From: Woeseiaceae bacterium
GTDB taxonomy: Bacteria > Pseudomonadota > Gammaproteobacteria > Steroidobacterales > Woeseiaceae
DNA length: 64,000 nt
Direction: 5' to 3'
Assembly: GCA_021773095.1 (NCBI GenBank)
Contig: JAJFKR010000040.1
Location: 1 to 64,000 of the forward strand
Position numbers and translations under genes: made by a program. Within the stretch, counting starts at the first letter, position 1; each line of letters starts with the position of its first letter. The notes under the pieces were generated by a model. The model did no database searches. It saw only the letters and a list, made by a program, of their open reading frames with translations, and was not told the origin of the DNA. Positions 27,832 through 37,155 of this stretch are shown here, one piece after another.

Positions 27832-28623
27832 TTATTCGTACCCCAGAATAGCCCGGAGACCCGGCAGGGCGTAGTCGACCAGGCGTTTTTGCTGCTCCGG
27901 TAGTTCATCTGGCACGAGCGAAGCACCCGCCCCTTTGAGGTTTTCACGGGCGGTACCGCTTTGTTCCCGATCAGCACCTATACGGACACGCTCCCGCCAG
28001 TCATCCGGTAGCGCCGCAATTCCACAATCCTCCAGCAGCCTCGCGAAAAATGCTTCGGCCTCTGCAGAGTCGAGGTCTTTCACGTGTGCCAGCAGATCTT
28101 CCATACGCAGTAGCCGGACGCTGGTACCCAGCCAGGACACCGCATTGTGCGTGTATATCTCATGCATCGTGGGCGCTTTTTGGTGAATCCCGAATATCAT
28201 CATATTCAAGACCTCATCCACTGACACATTGCCGCCCTTCAGATGCTCAAGCGCCCCTTGAAATGTGTCCGACAGAAAAAACCGGGCACGTGCAAGTACC
28301 CACGAGTACGGGTCTCGAACCTGCACGATGTGATGTACGTGTTTCAGCACGATCGCAGCGTCGTCCGAGAAAAGCAGGTGGCCCCAACTTAAGTGCGGCA
28401 TCGCCTGGGAAAAAGCGGCCTGGTGCTGGCGCAGAATCGCGTGTTGAATGAATGCAGGGTGGTATTGCTGCTCAACCGGTACAAACATGCGGATGATATT
28501 TTTGATCAGATGGGTGCCGCATTTGGGCACGCTGTTCAGAAATACCGGTTCATGCAACGGTGCTTGAGTAAAACCTGCATTCAGCTCGTTTAGGTTGTCT
28601 TCTTTGACAACAATTCTTGGCAT
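27832..28623 (-). CDS. PAPS-dependent sulfotransferase-like protein
   Basis: A 263-residue protein from the ATG at 28623; an upstream TTG at 28638 is less likely. The N-terminal F-L-N-S-V-P-K-C-G-T-H-L-I-K motif matches the 5'-phosphosulfate binding loop, and V-R-D-P-Y-S-W-V-L-A-R-A matches the 3'-phosphate binding region of PAPS sulfotransferases. The rest is helical. It lies 67 bp downstream of the first TonB-dependent receptor on the same strand, separated by a 13-bp hairpin. The acceptor is unknown. It may act together with the halogenases and hydroxylases of this locus. Confidence 0.8.
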   Translation of the reverse strand: MPRIVVKEDNLNELNAGFTQAPLHEPVFLNSVPKCGTHLIKNIIRMFVPVEQQYHPAFIQHAILRQHQAAFSQAMPHLSWGHLLFSDDAAIVLKHVHHIVQVRDPYSWVLARARFFLSDTFQGALEHLKGGNVSVDEVLNMMIFGIHQKAPTMHEIYTHNAVSWLGTSVRLLRMEDLLAHVKDLDSAEAEAFFARLLEDCGIAALPDDWRERVRIGADREQSGTARENLKGAGASLVPDELPEQQKRLVDYALPGLRAILGYE

Positions 28624-28639
28624 CGACCGTGTCCCCAAA

Positions 28640-28669
28640 TGTTTGTGCCGGCAAATGCCGGCACAAACA
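28640..28669 (-). terminator. 13-bp hairpin after TonB-dependent receptor 1
   Basis: TGTTTGTGCCGGC and its exact complement flank an AAAT loop. A nearly identical hairpin follows receptor 2 at 32181-32210, and the flanking bases (GTCTAACTGAT) also match. T-rich sequence after the stem on the minus strand is short (CATTTGGGG), so termination may be partial. Confidence 0.65.
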
Positions 28670-28690
28670 GTCTAACTGATTAACGATCTG

Positions 28691-31600
28691 TTATTCGAAG
28701 GTCATTGTCAGATTCAGGAAGAATCGTCGACCGAGAGGATCGTATTGCGATACCAGCAATGAGTTGCCCACCATCGTAAACTCGCCACCGGTCTGCACAC
28801 GCGTCAACTGCGGCGGCTCCTGGTCAAACGCATTGGCAACACCGCCAAGTATCCGCAGCCCGTTATCCATGTCGTACCCCACCGAGAAGGCGTGATACCA
28901 GATGTCGTCCGTACCCAGTACCGCATCGTAGGTTACTCCCCGGTAGGTTACGAAGTTCTGCCCGAATTCCTCTTCGTTTGAGGATGAGCCGACAAAATTC
29001 GCCCCCCAGAAAAATGTCCAGTTATCCCGCTCCAATGTTACCCGGGTTTCACCGACCCATTCTGGATCGCCAACCAGTCCATTGAAATCCTGAGAGGTAT
29101 CTTCAAACAGTGCCTGGATATCTTCGATCTGCTTGGTTGCGTCTAATTCAATCTTCAGATCACCCCACGGCAAATCCGTGCTGTATCGAGCCTGAAAATC
29201 GAAACCGCGATTCACCTGTGATGCAATGTTGATAAAGCTATCTTTAACGTTGTCGATGCCAAAATTGATTCCGGTGCGGTCGAATAAGCCACACAACGGC
29301 TCCGTATTACCGAACGCAAAACCGAAGTCCGACTCATAACAACTCGCAATGATCTGAGCGCCGCCTATTTGATCGACTTCATTCTTGACCTCAATATCAA
29401 AGTAATCGACGGAAAGGCTAAAGTCTGCAAACGAAGGTTGCCAGATCAGACCGACCATTGTTGAATCGGAGGTTTCTGCTTCCAAAACACCCGCTCCGCC
29501 GCCGGTAAATACCGTCGGCGTAACCGTGCCGCCCGTGTAGTCGGGCGGCAGATTGGCCGGATCGGCCGCACAGTTTGCATGGGTATTGGACGATATAACG
29601 CCGTCAATGAAGTTCTGCTCGTAATTTCGGCACGGATCCGAGCGCTGGCTGATTGAACTGGTCTGATCCGCCAGGAATAACTCGAAAAGTGCGGGCGTAC
29701 GGAACGATGTGCCCTGATTCGCCCTGAATCTCAATGATGGCAAAATCTGCCAGTTCAAACCCGCCTTCCACGTGGTGTCATCACCGAAGGAGTCCACATC
29801 CGTGTAGCGCGCCGATACGTTGAATGTGAGATTCTCGATTCCGGGTCTGTCCGATATGAGCGGCACATCGAATTCGGCGAACACTGCGACCGTACTATCG
29901 TCACCCGTGGTAATTCCTGCCGCGTCGTCCAGCCATGAGTTGTTCTCTTCGCCCTCGGGCTTGGACGGGTCGAAGGTAATCAGTCCCGGCGTATCCGTGA
30001 TTTCGTCTTCACGATAATGGAAGCCTACCGCAAGGCTCAGGGGACCGGCTGGCAGCTCATAAGCTTCACCGGTAACAAAACCCTCAACGGACCACTGGTC
30101 GTACTCCGTCGTGCCGGTCTCGACGCCAAACAGGAAGGCCCGAACGTCGTTGGAAATATTGCCACGCAGCAACTCCGGATCGAACCAGGGCACGTCCACA
30201 CAGGCCGCTCCACGGTTCGAGCTCACGGTTCCGACACAGGAACCGGTAGCAAAGTTGTTATCGAAAATTGAATCGGCATAGATTCGGTCATCGGTATAAC
30301 TGGCGTCCGAATTGCTGATCTGGAATGAAAGATCCCAATCCCAGTTGTCAGTGAGGCTGCCCCGCAAACCAGCAACAAAGCGCGTGTAGTCGATCTCCGC
30401 CGACGAATCGTTGTGATCCGTGATGGCGGTCGGGCTAAACCACTGGTCTCCGAACCAGCCGGCAGCAGCGCTCAGGGAGCTGCCACCACCGGGAACTCCG
30501 GTACCGAGTTCAGCGAAGCCAAAATCGCCGCTGTAGACGTAGCTCCAGTACTGTCGATAACCATCCGACTCCGTCTCGCGGCGGTTGAACAACACTTCCG
30601 TGTAGGCCGTCACGCTGTCCGACAGCTCATATTCGCCCTCTGCGTAAACCGTGATCAGTTCCGTTTGCGGATTCAGCGACTCGTTGTTCTGGAAGGGGTG
30701 GTCGTCGTTGGTAATCCCGTCAGTCAGCGGATCATAGGCAACCGGAAAAAACCCGGCTGGCGATGTCAGTTGTCCCGCAGTCGTCGGTGGCGCATAACCG
30801 GGTATGAACTGGGCAAGGTTCTCATTGTCGTAGCTGAACTGCGACAGCAGCGAAGCCGGTCTTGGACCCGGAATATTGCTGGGAGACGAATAGTCGTAAA
30901 TCCAGACATGCCCCCAGGTCAGGTCCTCGCAGGCGCGCTCGCCAGTACGTGGATCGACAATATCCGCCCGTTCGCCGGTGGTTTGATCGAATATGAATTG
31001 ATTACCGCAGGTGAAGTAGTCTCGATCACCGCGGCGCAAATGCTCGCGCTTGTTGTAATCGGCTGTGACGCGGAAGTTACCGCGCTCGAACGTCTTTCCC
31101 CACGAACCGGTCGCGCGAAACTCCTCTCCACCGGTTTCAGTCGGCAAAGACGAAAAGACGTCGAAAGTCGCACCGTCTTCTTTCCGGGTAATGATGTTCA
31201 CGACGCCGGCGACTGCGTCGGACCCGTAAATTGAAGACGCGCCATCCTTGAGTATCTCTACCCTTTCAATCGTCGCCAGCGGCAGGACATTAAGGTCAAA
31301 TGACGATACGCCACCTTTAATGCCGGACGGTCCGGCACGTCTGCCGTTCAGCAATACCAGCGTACGATTCGCACCGAGCCCGCGCAACGAAATCGTCGAT
31401 GCGCCGAGACCACCATTTTGCACGAATTGGAACGAAGTCGCAGAGGTCACCTGTGGCGATCCCAGCGCAACAGTGTTGGTCTGCAGCAACTGACCGACAT
31501 TGGCAATACCGGCAATCGAGGCCTCCTCGACATCGATAACATCCAACTGTGTCGAGCTGGTAAATGCATCCTTTCGAATACGCGAACCGGTAGTGACGAT

Positions 31601-31729
31601 CTCCTCAATCGTGTCCTCTTCATTCAGTGATTCTTCAATCTGTCCCTGAGCGAGTGACTGCGTACTCGCGCACAAAGCACTCGCCGCAAGAACTGAACTG
31701 ATAGCCGTGGCTAATGGTGTTTTTCTCAT
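28691..31729 (-). CDS. TonB-dependent outer-membrane receptor 1
   Basis: A 1012-residue receptor. The signal peptide is residues 1-28 (ending S-L-A-Q). A TonB box-like E-E-I-V-T-T-G (about 42-48) is followed by a plug domain (about 50-185, with L-R-G-L-G-A-N-R-T-L-V-L-L-N-G-R-R and I-Y-G-S-D-A-V-A-G-V-V-N). The remaining part is a 22-strand-type barrel ending in L-T-M-T-F-E. No N-terminal signalling domain is present. It aligns along its full length with receptor 2 (32232), and both sit beside halogenase genes. Related receptors in proteobacteria import glycans, peptides or aromatic compounds; the ligand here is unknown. Confidence 0.95.
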   Translation of the reverse strand: MRKTPLATAISSVLAASALCASTQSLAQGQIEESLNEEDTIEEIVTTGSRIRKDAFTSSTQLDVIDVEEASIAGIANVGQLLQTNTVALGSPQVTSATSFQFVQNGGLGASTISLRGLGANRTLVLLNGRRAGPSGIKGGVSSFDLNVLPLATIERVEILKDGASSIYGSDAVAGVVNIITRKEDGATFDVFSSLPTETGGEEFRATGSWGKTFERGNFRVTADYNKREHLRRGDRDYFTCGNQFIFDQTTGERADIVDPRTGERACEDLTWGHVWIYDYSSPSNIPGPRPASLLSQFSYDNENLAQFIPGYAPPTTAGQLTSPAGFFPVAYDPLTDGITNDDHPFQNNESLNPQTELITVYAEGEYELSDSVTAYTEVLFNRRETESDGYRQYWSYVYSGDFGFAELGTGVPGGGSSLSAAAGWFGDQWFSPTAITDHNDSSAEIDYTRFVAGLRGSLTDNWDWDLSFQISNSDASYTDDRIYADSIFDNNFATGSCVGTVSSNRGAACVDVPWFDPELLRGNISNDVRAFLFGVETGTTEYDQWSVEGFVTGEAYELPAGPLSLAVGFHYREDEITDTPGLITFDPSKPEGEENNSWLDDAAGITTGDDSTVAVFAEFDVPLISDRPGIENLTFNVSARYTDVDSFGDDTTWKAGLNWQILPSLRFRANQGTSFRTPALFELFLADQTSSISQRSDPCRNYEQNFIDGVISSNTHANCAADPANLPPDYTGGTVTPTVFTGGGAGVLEAETSDSTMVGLIWQPSFADFSLSVDYFDIEVKNEVDQIGGAQIIASCYESDFGFAFGNTEPLCGLFDRTGINFGIDNVKDSFINIASQVNRGFDFQARYSTDLPWGDLKIELDATKQIEDIQALFEDTSQDFNGLVGDPEWVGETRVTLERDNWTFFWGANFVGSSSNEEEFGQNFVTYRGVTYDAVLGTDDIWYHAFSVGYDMDNGLRILGGVANAFDQEPPQLTRVQTGGEFTMVGNSLLVSQYDPLGRRFFLNLTMTFE

Positions 31730-31810
31730 GCTGCCGTTCCCCTATGACAAATACGGCGCGGATGCGCGCTGCGACTTACTCTTGTGGCATTTTCGCCATC
31801 TGTTGTTTTA

Positions 31811-31859
31811 AGTTGTTGCAGAATTACTGTCCCTGCAGCAACTTAGGCGAGTAAATCAT
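31811..31859 (-). promoter_or_regulatory. Conserved leader element upstream of receptor 1
   Basis: A 49-bp block 82-130 bp upstream of the receptor 1 start resembles a block at the same distance from receptor 2. Shared parts are AGTTGTTGC at one end and GAGTARATCAT at the other. Here it also forms a hairpin (31810-31821 with 31833-31844, one mismatch). It may be a shared promoter, operator or leader structure. Confidence 0.45.
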
Positions 31860-32180
31860 ATGTTCGCAGCATGAAGCAAAAACTTTAGCTTTGTGATGTC
31901 ACTCTGTAACTTAAGCACAGGTACACAGGGCTTGTACCTGCACTGGCTGTATCCATTGGCTGGGGCCATCTGGAGCATCACAGAGCGAGGATCTTGATCA
32001 TTTAGGGAACCTGGTCCATCATCTTCGCGGCACGGGCTCCCACAATATTTTCGCGCGTCGATCGGCCCGGTTCCTGGCCGGTTTTGATGCGGACACGTGC
32101 ATGTACCTGCGCTTACAGGCTTAGCTGTACGATTGATGTACCTTTTTCAAAACGATTGCAGCACCGATCGATTCCCCAAA
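31860..32180. other. Intergenic stretch between the two receptors, no gene seen
   Basis: No convincing coding frame is present. A 7-bp inverted repeat (CAGGTAC / GTACCTG, 31918-31940) and the end of the conserved 3' tail of receptor 2 are the only structures noticed. A promoter for receptor 1 may extend into this stretch. A small RNA cannot be excluded. Confidence 0.4.
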
Positions 32181-32210
32181 TGTTTGTGCCGGCAAAAGCC
32201 GGCACAAACA
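32181..32210 (-). terminator. 13-bp hairpin after TonB-dependent receptor 2
   Basis: TGTTTGTGCCGGC and its complement flank an AAAA loop, 21 bp past the receptor 2 stop. It is the same element as at 28640-28669, including the preceding CCCCAAA and the following GTCTAACTGAT. Confidence 0.65.
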
Positions 32211-32231
32211 GTCTAACTGATAAACGATTTC

Positions 32232-35200
32232 TTATTCGTAAGTCATCGTCACATTCAGGAAGAAACGACGTCCCAGCGGATCATATTGCGAAGCAACCAA
32301 TGCGTTACCTGCCAGGTTGAATTCACCACCCGTCTGTGGAAGTGTCAGTTGCGGCGGCTGCTTATCGGTAGCGTTTGCGACACCCAGGCGGACAATCAGC
32401 CCGCCGTCAGTTTCATAGGACGTGGAAAATGCATGTATCCATCGTGCCTCGGTGCCCAAAACTGCAGTGTAGTTGACACCCCGAACTGTAACAAAAGGCA
32501 CGCCGTTCGCGTCGAATTGGCCAAACTCATCAGCACTCGAAGATGTGCCTATGTAATTCGTTCCCCAAAAGAATGACCAGGGCCCCCGTTCCAAGGTGAC
32601 CTTAGATTCACCAACCCACTCCGGATCACCAACCTGGCCATTGAAATCCTCGGCCGTATCTTCAAACAGAGCCTGAAAATCCTCGACCTGAAGCGTGGCA
32701 TTGAGATCAAAGGTCAAATGACCGATACCGGTTTCGAGTCCATAGCGCGCGGCGAAGTCGTAACCACGATTCCGTTGTGAAGCGATATTGATGAAGCTGT
32801 CGCGTACGTTATCGATACCCTGGCCAACACCGCTGCGATCAAACAGTGAGCACAACGGATCGGTATTACCGAAAGCAAAGCCGAAGTCCGACTCATAGCA
32901 GAGGCTGATGATGCGAGCCCCGCCAACCTGATCGACCTCGTCTTTTACCTCGATATCGAAGTAATCAACGGAAACGCTTAGGTCGGCAAATGCTGGTTGC
33001 CAGACAAAACCGAGGGTTCTCGATTCTGACGTTTCAGCTTTCAGTACGCCAAATCCACCCGTCGTAAATACCGACGGTGTGACCGAACCACCCGGCCAGG
33101 TGGGTCCCAAATTGGCCGGATCTGCCAGGCAATTCGCGTGCACAGTCGGCGATATAAGACCGGACGCGAGGGCACTATCTACCGCTATACAGGGATCTGA
33201 GCCCTGCGGAATGCTGCTACTCTGGTCGGCCAGAAACAACTCGAACAATGCGGGTGAACGAAAGGAGGTACCTTTGTTTGCCCTGATACGGAAAGAGTCG
33301 GATATCTGCCAGTTCAAGCCCGCTTTCCAGGTCGTATCAGACCCGAACGAATCGACATCCGTATAACGCGCCGAAGCATTGATTGTCACGCTTTTGGCCG
33401 CCGGCAGGTCGGTCCACAATGGCGCGTCTACCTCGGCAAAAAACGCTACCGTGCTGTCATCGCCGGCCGTTATGCCCGCGGCATCACCAAAGAAAACATT
33501 GCCCGCCCGGGTGGCTTCTCCCGGTGTGTCATTGATTTCATCTTCCCGGTAGTGAAATCCAGCTGCGACGCCCACCGAGCCGGCCGGTAGTTCAAACGCC
33601 TCGCCCGTGACAAACCCGTCCACAGAAAGCTGTGTGTATTCGGTATTGCCAACATCAACGCCGAACAGAAATTCGGCTACGTCCGGCGAGACTTCGCCAG
33701 CGAGAAGATTCGGATCAAGCCACGGCACGTCAACACACGCAGCGCCGCGGACCGAGCTCACCTCCCCTACACATGATCCGGTCCCAAAATTGAAGTCGAA
33801 GATAGAGTCGGCGTATGTTATTTCTTCTGCGTAGTCACCATCGGACTTGCTGTACTGCAATGCAAAATCCCATTCCCAGTTCTCGCTGAGATCGCCGCGC
33901 AAACCTGCAACAAAGCGTTGGTAGTCAACCTGAACATCAGTATCTGCGAAATCCGTAATCGCCGTCGGGCTATACCATTGTTCACCTGTCCAGCCGGCCG
34001 CCGCACTTAACGAGCTACCACCACCGGGAACTCCGGTTCCCAGTTCAGCAAATCCGAAGTCACCACTGTAAATATAGCTCCAGTACTGGCGATAGTTGTC
34101 GGCCTCGGTATCACGTCGATTCAACAACACCTCACCGTACACAGTCAGGTTGTCAGTCAACTCGTATTCACCCTCGGCATAGAGTGTGAACAACTCCTGC
34201 TTGGGATTGAGCGACTGCTTTTGTTGAAAATCGTGGTCATCGTTCGCAACCGCATCGGTCAAGCGATTATAATTAACCGGGAAGAAATTACCCGGCTGCC
34301 GCAAAGAACCAGCATCGGTTGCCGGTCCGAAACCCGGAATGTGCTGTGCCAGATTTTCGCCCGGGTAGCTGTACTGGGCCAAAGTTGCACGACCACCGTT
34401 AAACGGTACGTTCGAGCCGGCGGCGTAGTCATATACCCATACGTGCCCCCAGGTCAGGTCGTCACAGTGAAATTCACCCGTGCGAGGGTCTACGTTATCC
34501 GCGCGTGCGCCGGTTTGCTGATCGAAAATGAGTTCGTTACCGCATGAGAAGTAGTCGCGGTCGCCGCGCCGCAAGTGATCTCTTTTATTGTAATCGGCTG
34601 TTACCCGGAAATTGCCGCGATCAAACGTCTTTCCCCAGGAGGCCGTAATTCTGCTTTCCTCACCGCCACTATCGCCGGGCAAAGAGACGAAAGCGTCGAA
34701 GGTGGCACCGTCTTCCTTCTTGGTGATGATATTGACCACACCAGCGACCGCATCCGAACCATAAATCGAAGAAGCGCCATCCTTGAGGATTTCGACACGT
34801 TGAACTGCAGCCAGCGGCAGGACGTTCAAATCGAATGACGACGTAGCGCCCTTGATTCCGGCGGGACCGGCACGACGACCATTTAGTAATACCAGCGTAC
34901 GGTTGGCACCCAGACCACGCAGCGAAATGGTGTTAGCACCAAGGCCGCCATTTTCCACAAATTGGAATGATGTCGCCGCGGTTACCTGCGGTGATCCCAG
35001 CGCAGCAGTGTTGGTCTGCAACAGCTGCCCCACATTGGCGATACCCACAATGGACGCCTCATCGACATCGATAACGTCCATCGGTGTAGAGCTCGTGAAT
35101 ACGTCTTTTCGAATTCGTGACCCCGTAGTGATAACTTCCTCAATGGGCCTGCCTTCGTCCAGGAGATCCTCATCCTGCTGCTGTGCGAGAACGGGTGCAG

Positions 35201-35264
35201 TGGCACAAAGTGCGCTTGCGGCAAGAACAGAACTGATAGCGCTGGCTAGTGGTGTCTTTTTCAT
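32232..35264 (-). CDS. TonB-dependent outer-membrane receptor 2
   Basis: A 1010-residue receptor from the ATG at 35264; the open frame reaches 35324 but the signal peptide starts at M-K-K-T-P-L-A-S-A-I. The signal ends near V-L-A-Q, followed by an E-E-V-I-T-T-G TonB box, a plug with L-R-G-L-G-A-N-R-T and I-Y-G-S-D-A-V-A-G, and a barrel ending L-N-V-T-M-T-Y-E. It is a full-length paralogue of receptor 1, with differences concentrated in the extracellular loops. It is divergent from the first halogenase gene, so receptor and halogenase may share a control region (35265-35517). Confidence 0.95.
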   Translation of the reverse strand: MKKTPLASAISSVLAASALCATAPVLAQQQDEDLLDEGRPIEEVITTGSRIRKDVFTSSTPMDVIDVDEASIVGIANVGQLLQTNTAALGSPQVTAATSFQFVENGGLGANTISLRGLGANRTLVLLNGRRAGPAGIKGATSSFDLNVLPLAAVQRVEILKDGASSIYGSDAVAGVVNIITKKEDGATFDAFVSLPGDSGGEESRITASWGKTFDRGNFRVTADYNKRDHLRRGDRDYFSCGNELIFDQQTGARADNVDPRTGEFHCDDLTWGHVWVYDYAAGSNVPFNGGRATLAQYSYPGENLAQHIPGFGPATDAGSLRQPGNFFPVNYNRLTDAVANDDHDFQQKQSLNPKQELFTLYAEGEYELTDNLTVYGEVLLNRRDTEADNYRQYWSYIYSGDFGFAELGTGVPGGGSSLSAAAGWTGEQWYSPTAITDFADTDVQVDYQRFVAGLRGDLSENWEWDFALQYSKSDGDYAEEITYADSIFDFNFGTGSCVGEVSSVRGAACVDVPWLDPNLLAGEVSPDVAEFLFGVDVGNTEYTQLSVDGFVTGEAFELPAGSVGVAAGFHYREDEINDTPGEATRAGNVFFGDAAGITAGDDSTVAFFAEVDAPLWTDLPAAKSVTINASARYTDVDSFGSDTTWKAGLNWQISDSFRIRANKGTSFRSPALFELFLADQSSSIPQGSDPCIAVDSALASGLISPTVHANCLADPANLGPTWPGGSVTPSVFTTGGFGVLKAETSESRTLGFVWQPAFADLSVSVDYFDIEVKDEVDQVGGARIISLCYESDFGFAFGNTDPLCSLFDRSGVGQGIDNVRDSFINIASQRNRGYDFAARYGLETGIGHLTFDLNATLQVEDFQALFEDTAEDFNGQVGDPEWVGESKVTLERGPWSFFWGTNYIGTSSSADEFGQFDANGVPFVTVRGVNYTAVLGTEARWIHAFSTSYETDGGLIVRLGVANATDKQPPQLTLPQTGGEFNLAGNALVASQYDPLGRRFFLNVTMTYE

Positions 35265-35342
35265 ATTGCCCAATTTCCTTTCGGCGGTGATTACCGCGCC
35301 GCCCCGAGACCAGTCGGAAGACACAGCAGAATCAAAATATGG

Positions 35343-35390
35343 AGTTGTTGCTATTTAGCCGCAGTTAGCGACTTGCTCGGAGTAGATCAT
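35343..35390 (-). promoter_or_regulatory. Conserved leader element upstream of receptor 2
   Basis: This is the counterpart of 31811-31859, 79-126 bp upstream of the receptor 2 start. It starts AGTTGTTGC and ends GAGTAGATCAT. The hairpin seen upstream of receptor 1 is not well preserved here, so a protein-binding site or promoter seems likelier than an RNA structure. Confidence 0.4.
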
Positions 35391-35517
35391 AGCTATCGTA
35401 GAAAGTTCAAAGAACTTTTTGTTGTTTAGAGACGACATTTAACTTTATCGAATAAACAGGCACAACATAGGGTCACAGACAAGGTTAAAATGGCCGAAAA
35501 CAATGGACTTGATTTTT

Positions 35518-37146
35518 ATGACCCCAAGAAAAATTACAATTGTCGGTGGTGGCTCCTCCGGTTGGATGGCCGCGGCGTATCTGAACGCAGCGTTAAATCG
35601 AGGCGGTCAGGTCGCCGTCGATATAAGCCTGATTGAATCCCCGGACGTACCAAAAATCGGTGTCGGTGAGGCCACCGTACCGAGCATCAACCATATTCTC
35701 AGCGTCATCGGCATCGAAGAGCAGGAGTTTTTACGGCGAGTCGATGGCACATTCAAACAAGCCATCAAATACGTCAACTGGCTGCAGGACGACGACTCAT
35801 CTTATTATCACCCATTCAATCGCTTTCGCGGCTCCCCGGTCGACCGTACCGGGATTGACTGGTTGTACAGCGACCGCTCCATTCCCTTTGCCAATACCGT
35901 ATCGGCGCAACCTGCGCTGTGCGAGAAGAATATGGCGCCGCAAATGGCCGGGCGATGGGATTTCGGACCGCCACTCACTTACGCCTATCACATGAACGCG
36001 CTGAAATTCGCGGACTATCTGTGCGAATTATCGACCGCTCGTGGCGTGAAACATCATCTGGATCACGTCGTTGACGTTGAAATGACCGAATCCGGCGATA
36101 TTGCAGCCGTCATCAGCAAAGGTGGCTTGCGACTCGAGGCCGATCTTTTCATCGACTGCACCGGCTTTGCGGCCTTGCTGATCGAGAAAAAACTCGGTGT
36201 GGAGTGGGTCGACTGTTCACAATGGCTGCTGTGCGACCGTGCGGTCACCATGCACGTGCCCTACGACCTTCATTACCCGGGCCATGTTCGCCCCTATACA
36301 ACGGCAACCGCATTGTCGGCGGGCTGGGTCTGGGAAATACCGTTGCAGGGCAAACGATCGCTGGGCTACGTACATTCCGGCGCCTACATCAGCGAGGATA
36401 ACGCTGAGCAGGAATTGCGCCGTTTCGAGGGTGCGCACGCGGCGGAGCTGGCGACGCGCATCGTACCTTTCAAGGTCGGTCACAGAGCCAAGTCCTGGGT
36501 CAGGAACTGTATTGCGATAGGCCTGTCGGCTAATTTCATCGAACCGCTGGAATCCACGGGTCTGTATCTCAGCGATCTCGCAACGGTCATGCTAAGAGAG
36601 CATTTTCCGTACGGTGATGATATGGCGCCACTCGCTTTCCGGTTTAACCGCATAATGGCCAACCGCTTCTACGAGATTCTGGATTTCATTAACTTGCACT
36701 ATTGTCTGAGCAAGCGCGAGGACACCGCATTTTGGAAAGAAATCCACAATCCCGAACGGATAACCGACCGGCTCAAGGCAAAGCTTGCCTACTGGCGACT
36801 CAAGCCGCCGTCGCCCACGGATTTCGAAGATCAGTTTTTTCCGGGCATGCCCGGGACACAGCTGCCTTCCGGCGGTTTTCCCGGTGATCATCGCAACCCG
36901 ATCGATGCAGCCGGCGTATTTGGCGTCGATAGTCACGAAGCGATTCTTTATGGCATGGATTTCCTCCGGGAGGAATGTGCCGAGTGGTACGGTAAGGAGC
37001 GGCCACCCACTCAGGTAGCCGCGACTATTGCACGCCGCCTCGAAATGGCACCGCAAAAGTTACCGCCGCATGACTGGTGGTTGCAAAAAACAGTCGGCAT
37101 GCAGGCTTATGCAAAGACGCCAGGGAAGGATCATGACAGGACGTAA
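35518..37146 (+). CDS. Flavin-dependent halogenase (tryptophan-halogenase family) 1
   Basis: A 542-residue FAD-dependent halogenase. The ATG at 35518 aligns with the starts of its two downstream paralogues; an ATG at 35503 is also in frame. The FAD-binding G-G-G-S-S-G is near residue 10, G-V-G-E-A-T-V-P follows, and the halogenase signature W-V-W-E-I-P is at 270-275. The lysine at residue 80 (G-T-F-K) and glutamate at 345 (E-P-L-E-S-T-G) match the positions of the PrnA catalytic Lys79 and Glu346. It should make a hypohalous or lysine-haloamine intermediate with FADH2, O2 and halide. Related receptor-linked enzymes (BrvH type) prefer bromination of indole, so a tryptophan substrate is not assured. 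No flavin reductase is nearby. Confidence 0.92.
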   Translation: MTPRKITIVGGGSSGWMAAAYLNAALNRGGQVAVDISLIESPDVPKIGVGEATVPSINHILSVIGIEEQEFLRRVDGTFKQAIKYVNWLQDDDSSYYHPFNRFRGSPVDRTGIDWLYSDRSIPFANTVSAQPALCEKNMAPQMAGRWDFGPPLTYAYHMNALKFADYLCELSTARGVKHHLDHVVDVEMTESGDIAAVISKGGLRLEADLFIDCTGFAALLIEKKLGVEWVDCSQWLLCDRAVTMHVPYDLHYPGHVRPYTTATALSAGWVWEIPLQGKRSLGYVHSGAYISEDNAEQELRRFEGAHAAELATRIVPFKVGHRAKSWVRNCIAIGLSANFIEPLESTGLYLSDLATVMLREHFPYGDDMAPLAFRFNRIMANRFYEILDFINLHYCLSKREDTAFWKEIHNPERITDRLKAKLAYWRLKPPSPTDFEDQFFPGMPGTQLPSGGFPGDHRNPIDAAGVFGVDSHEAILYGMDFLREECAEWYGKERPPTQVAATIARRLEMAPQKLPPHDWWLQKTVGMQAYAKTPGKDHDRT

Positions 37147-37155
37147 CAGGGCCGT

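Noticed and set aside
30413..31234. A 273-codon open frame antisense to receptor 1
   Set aside because: No domain or start signal is visible, and the receptor frame is supported along its entire length.
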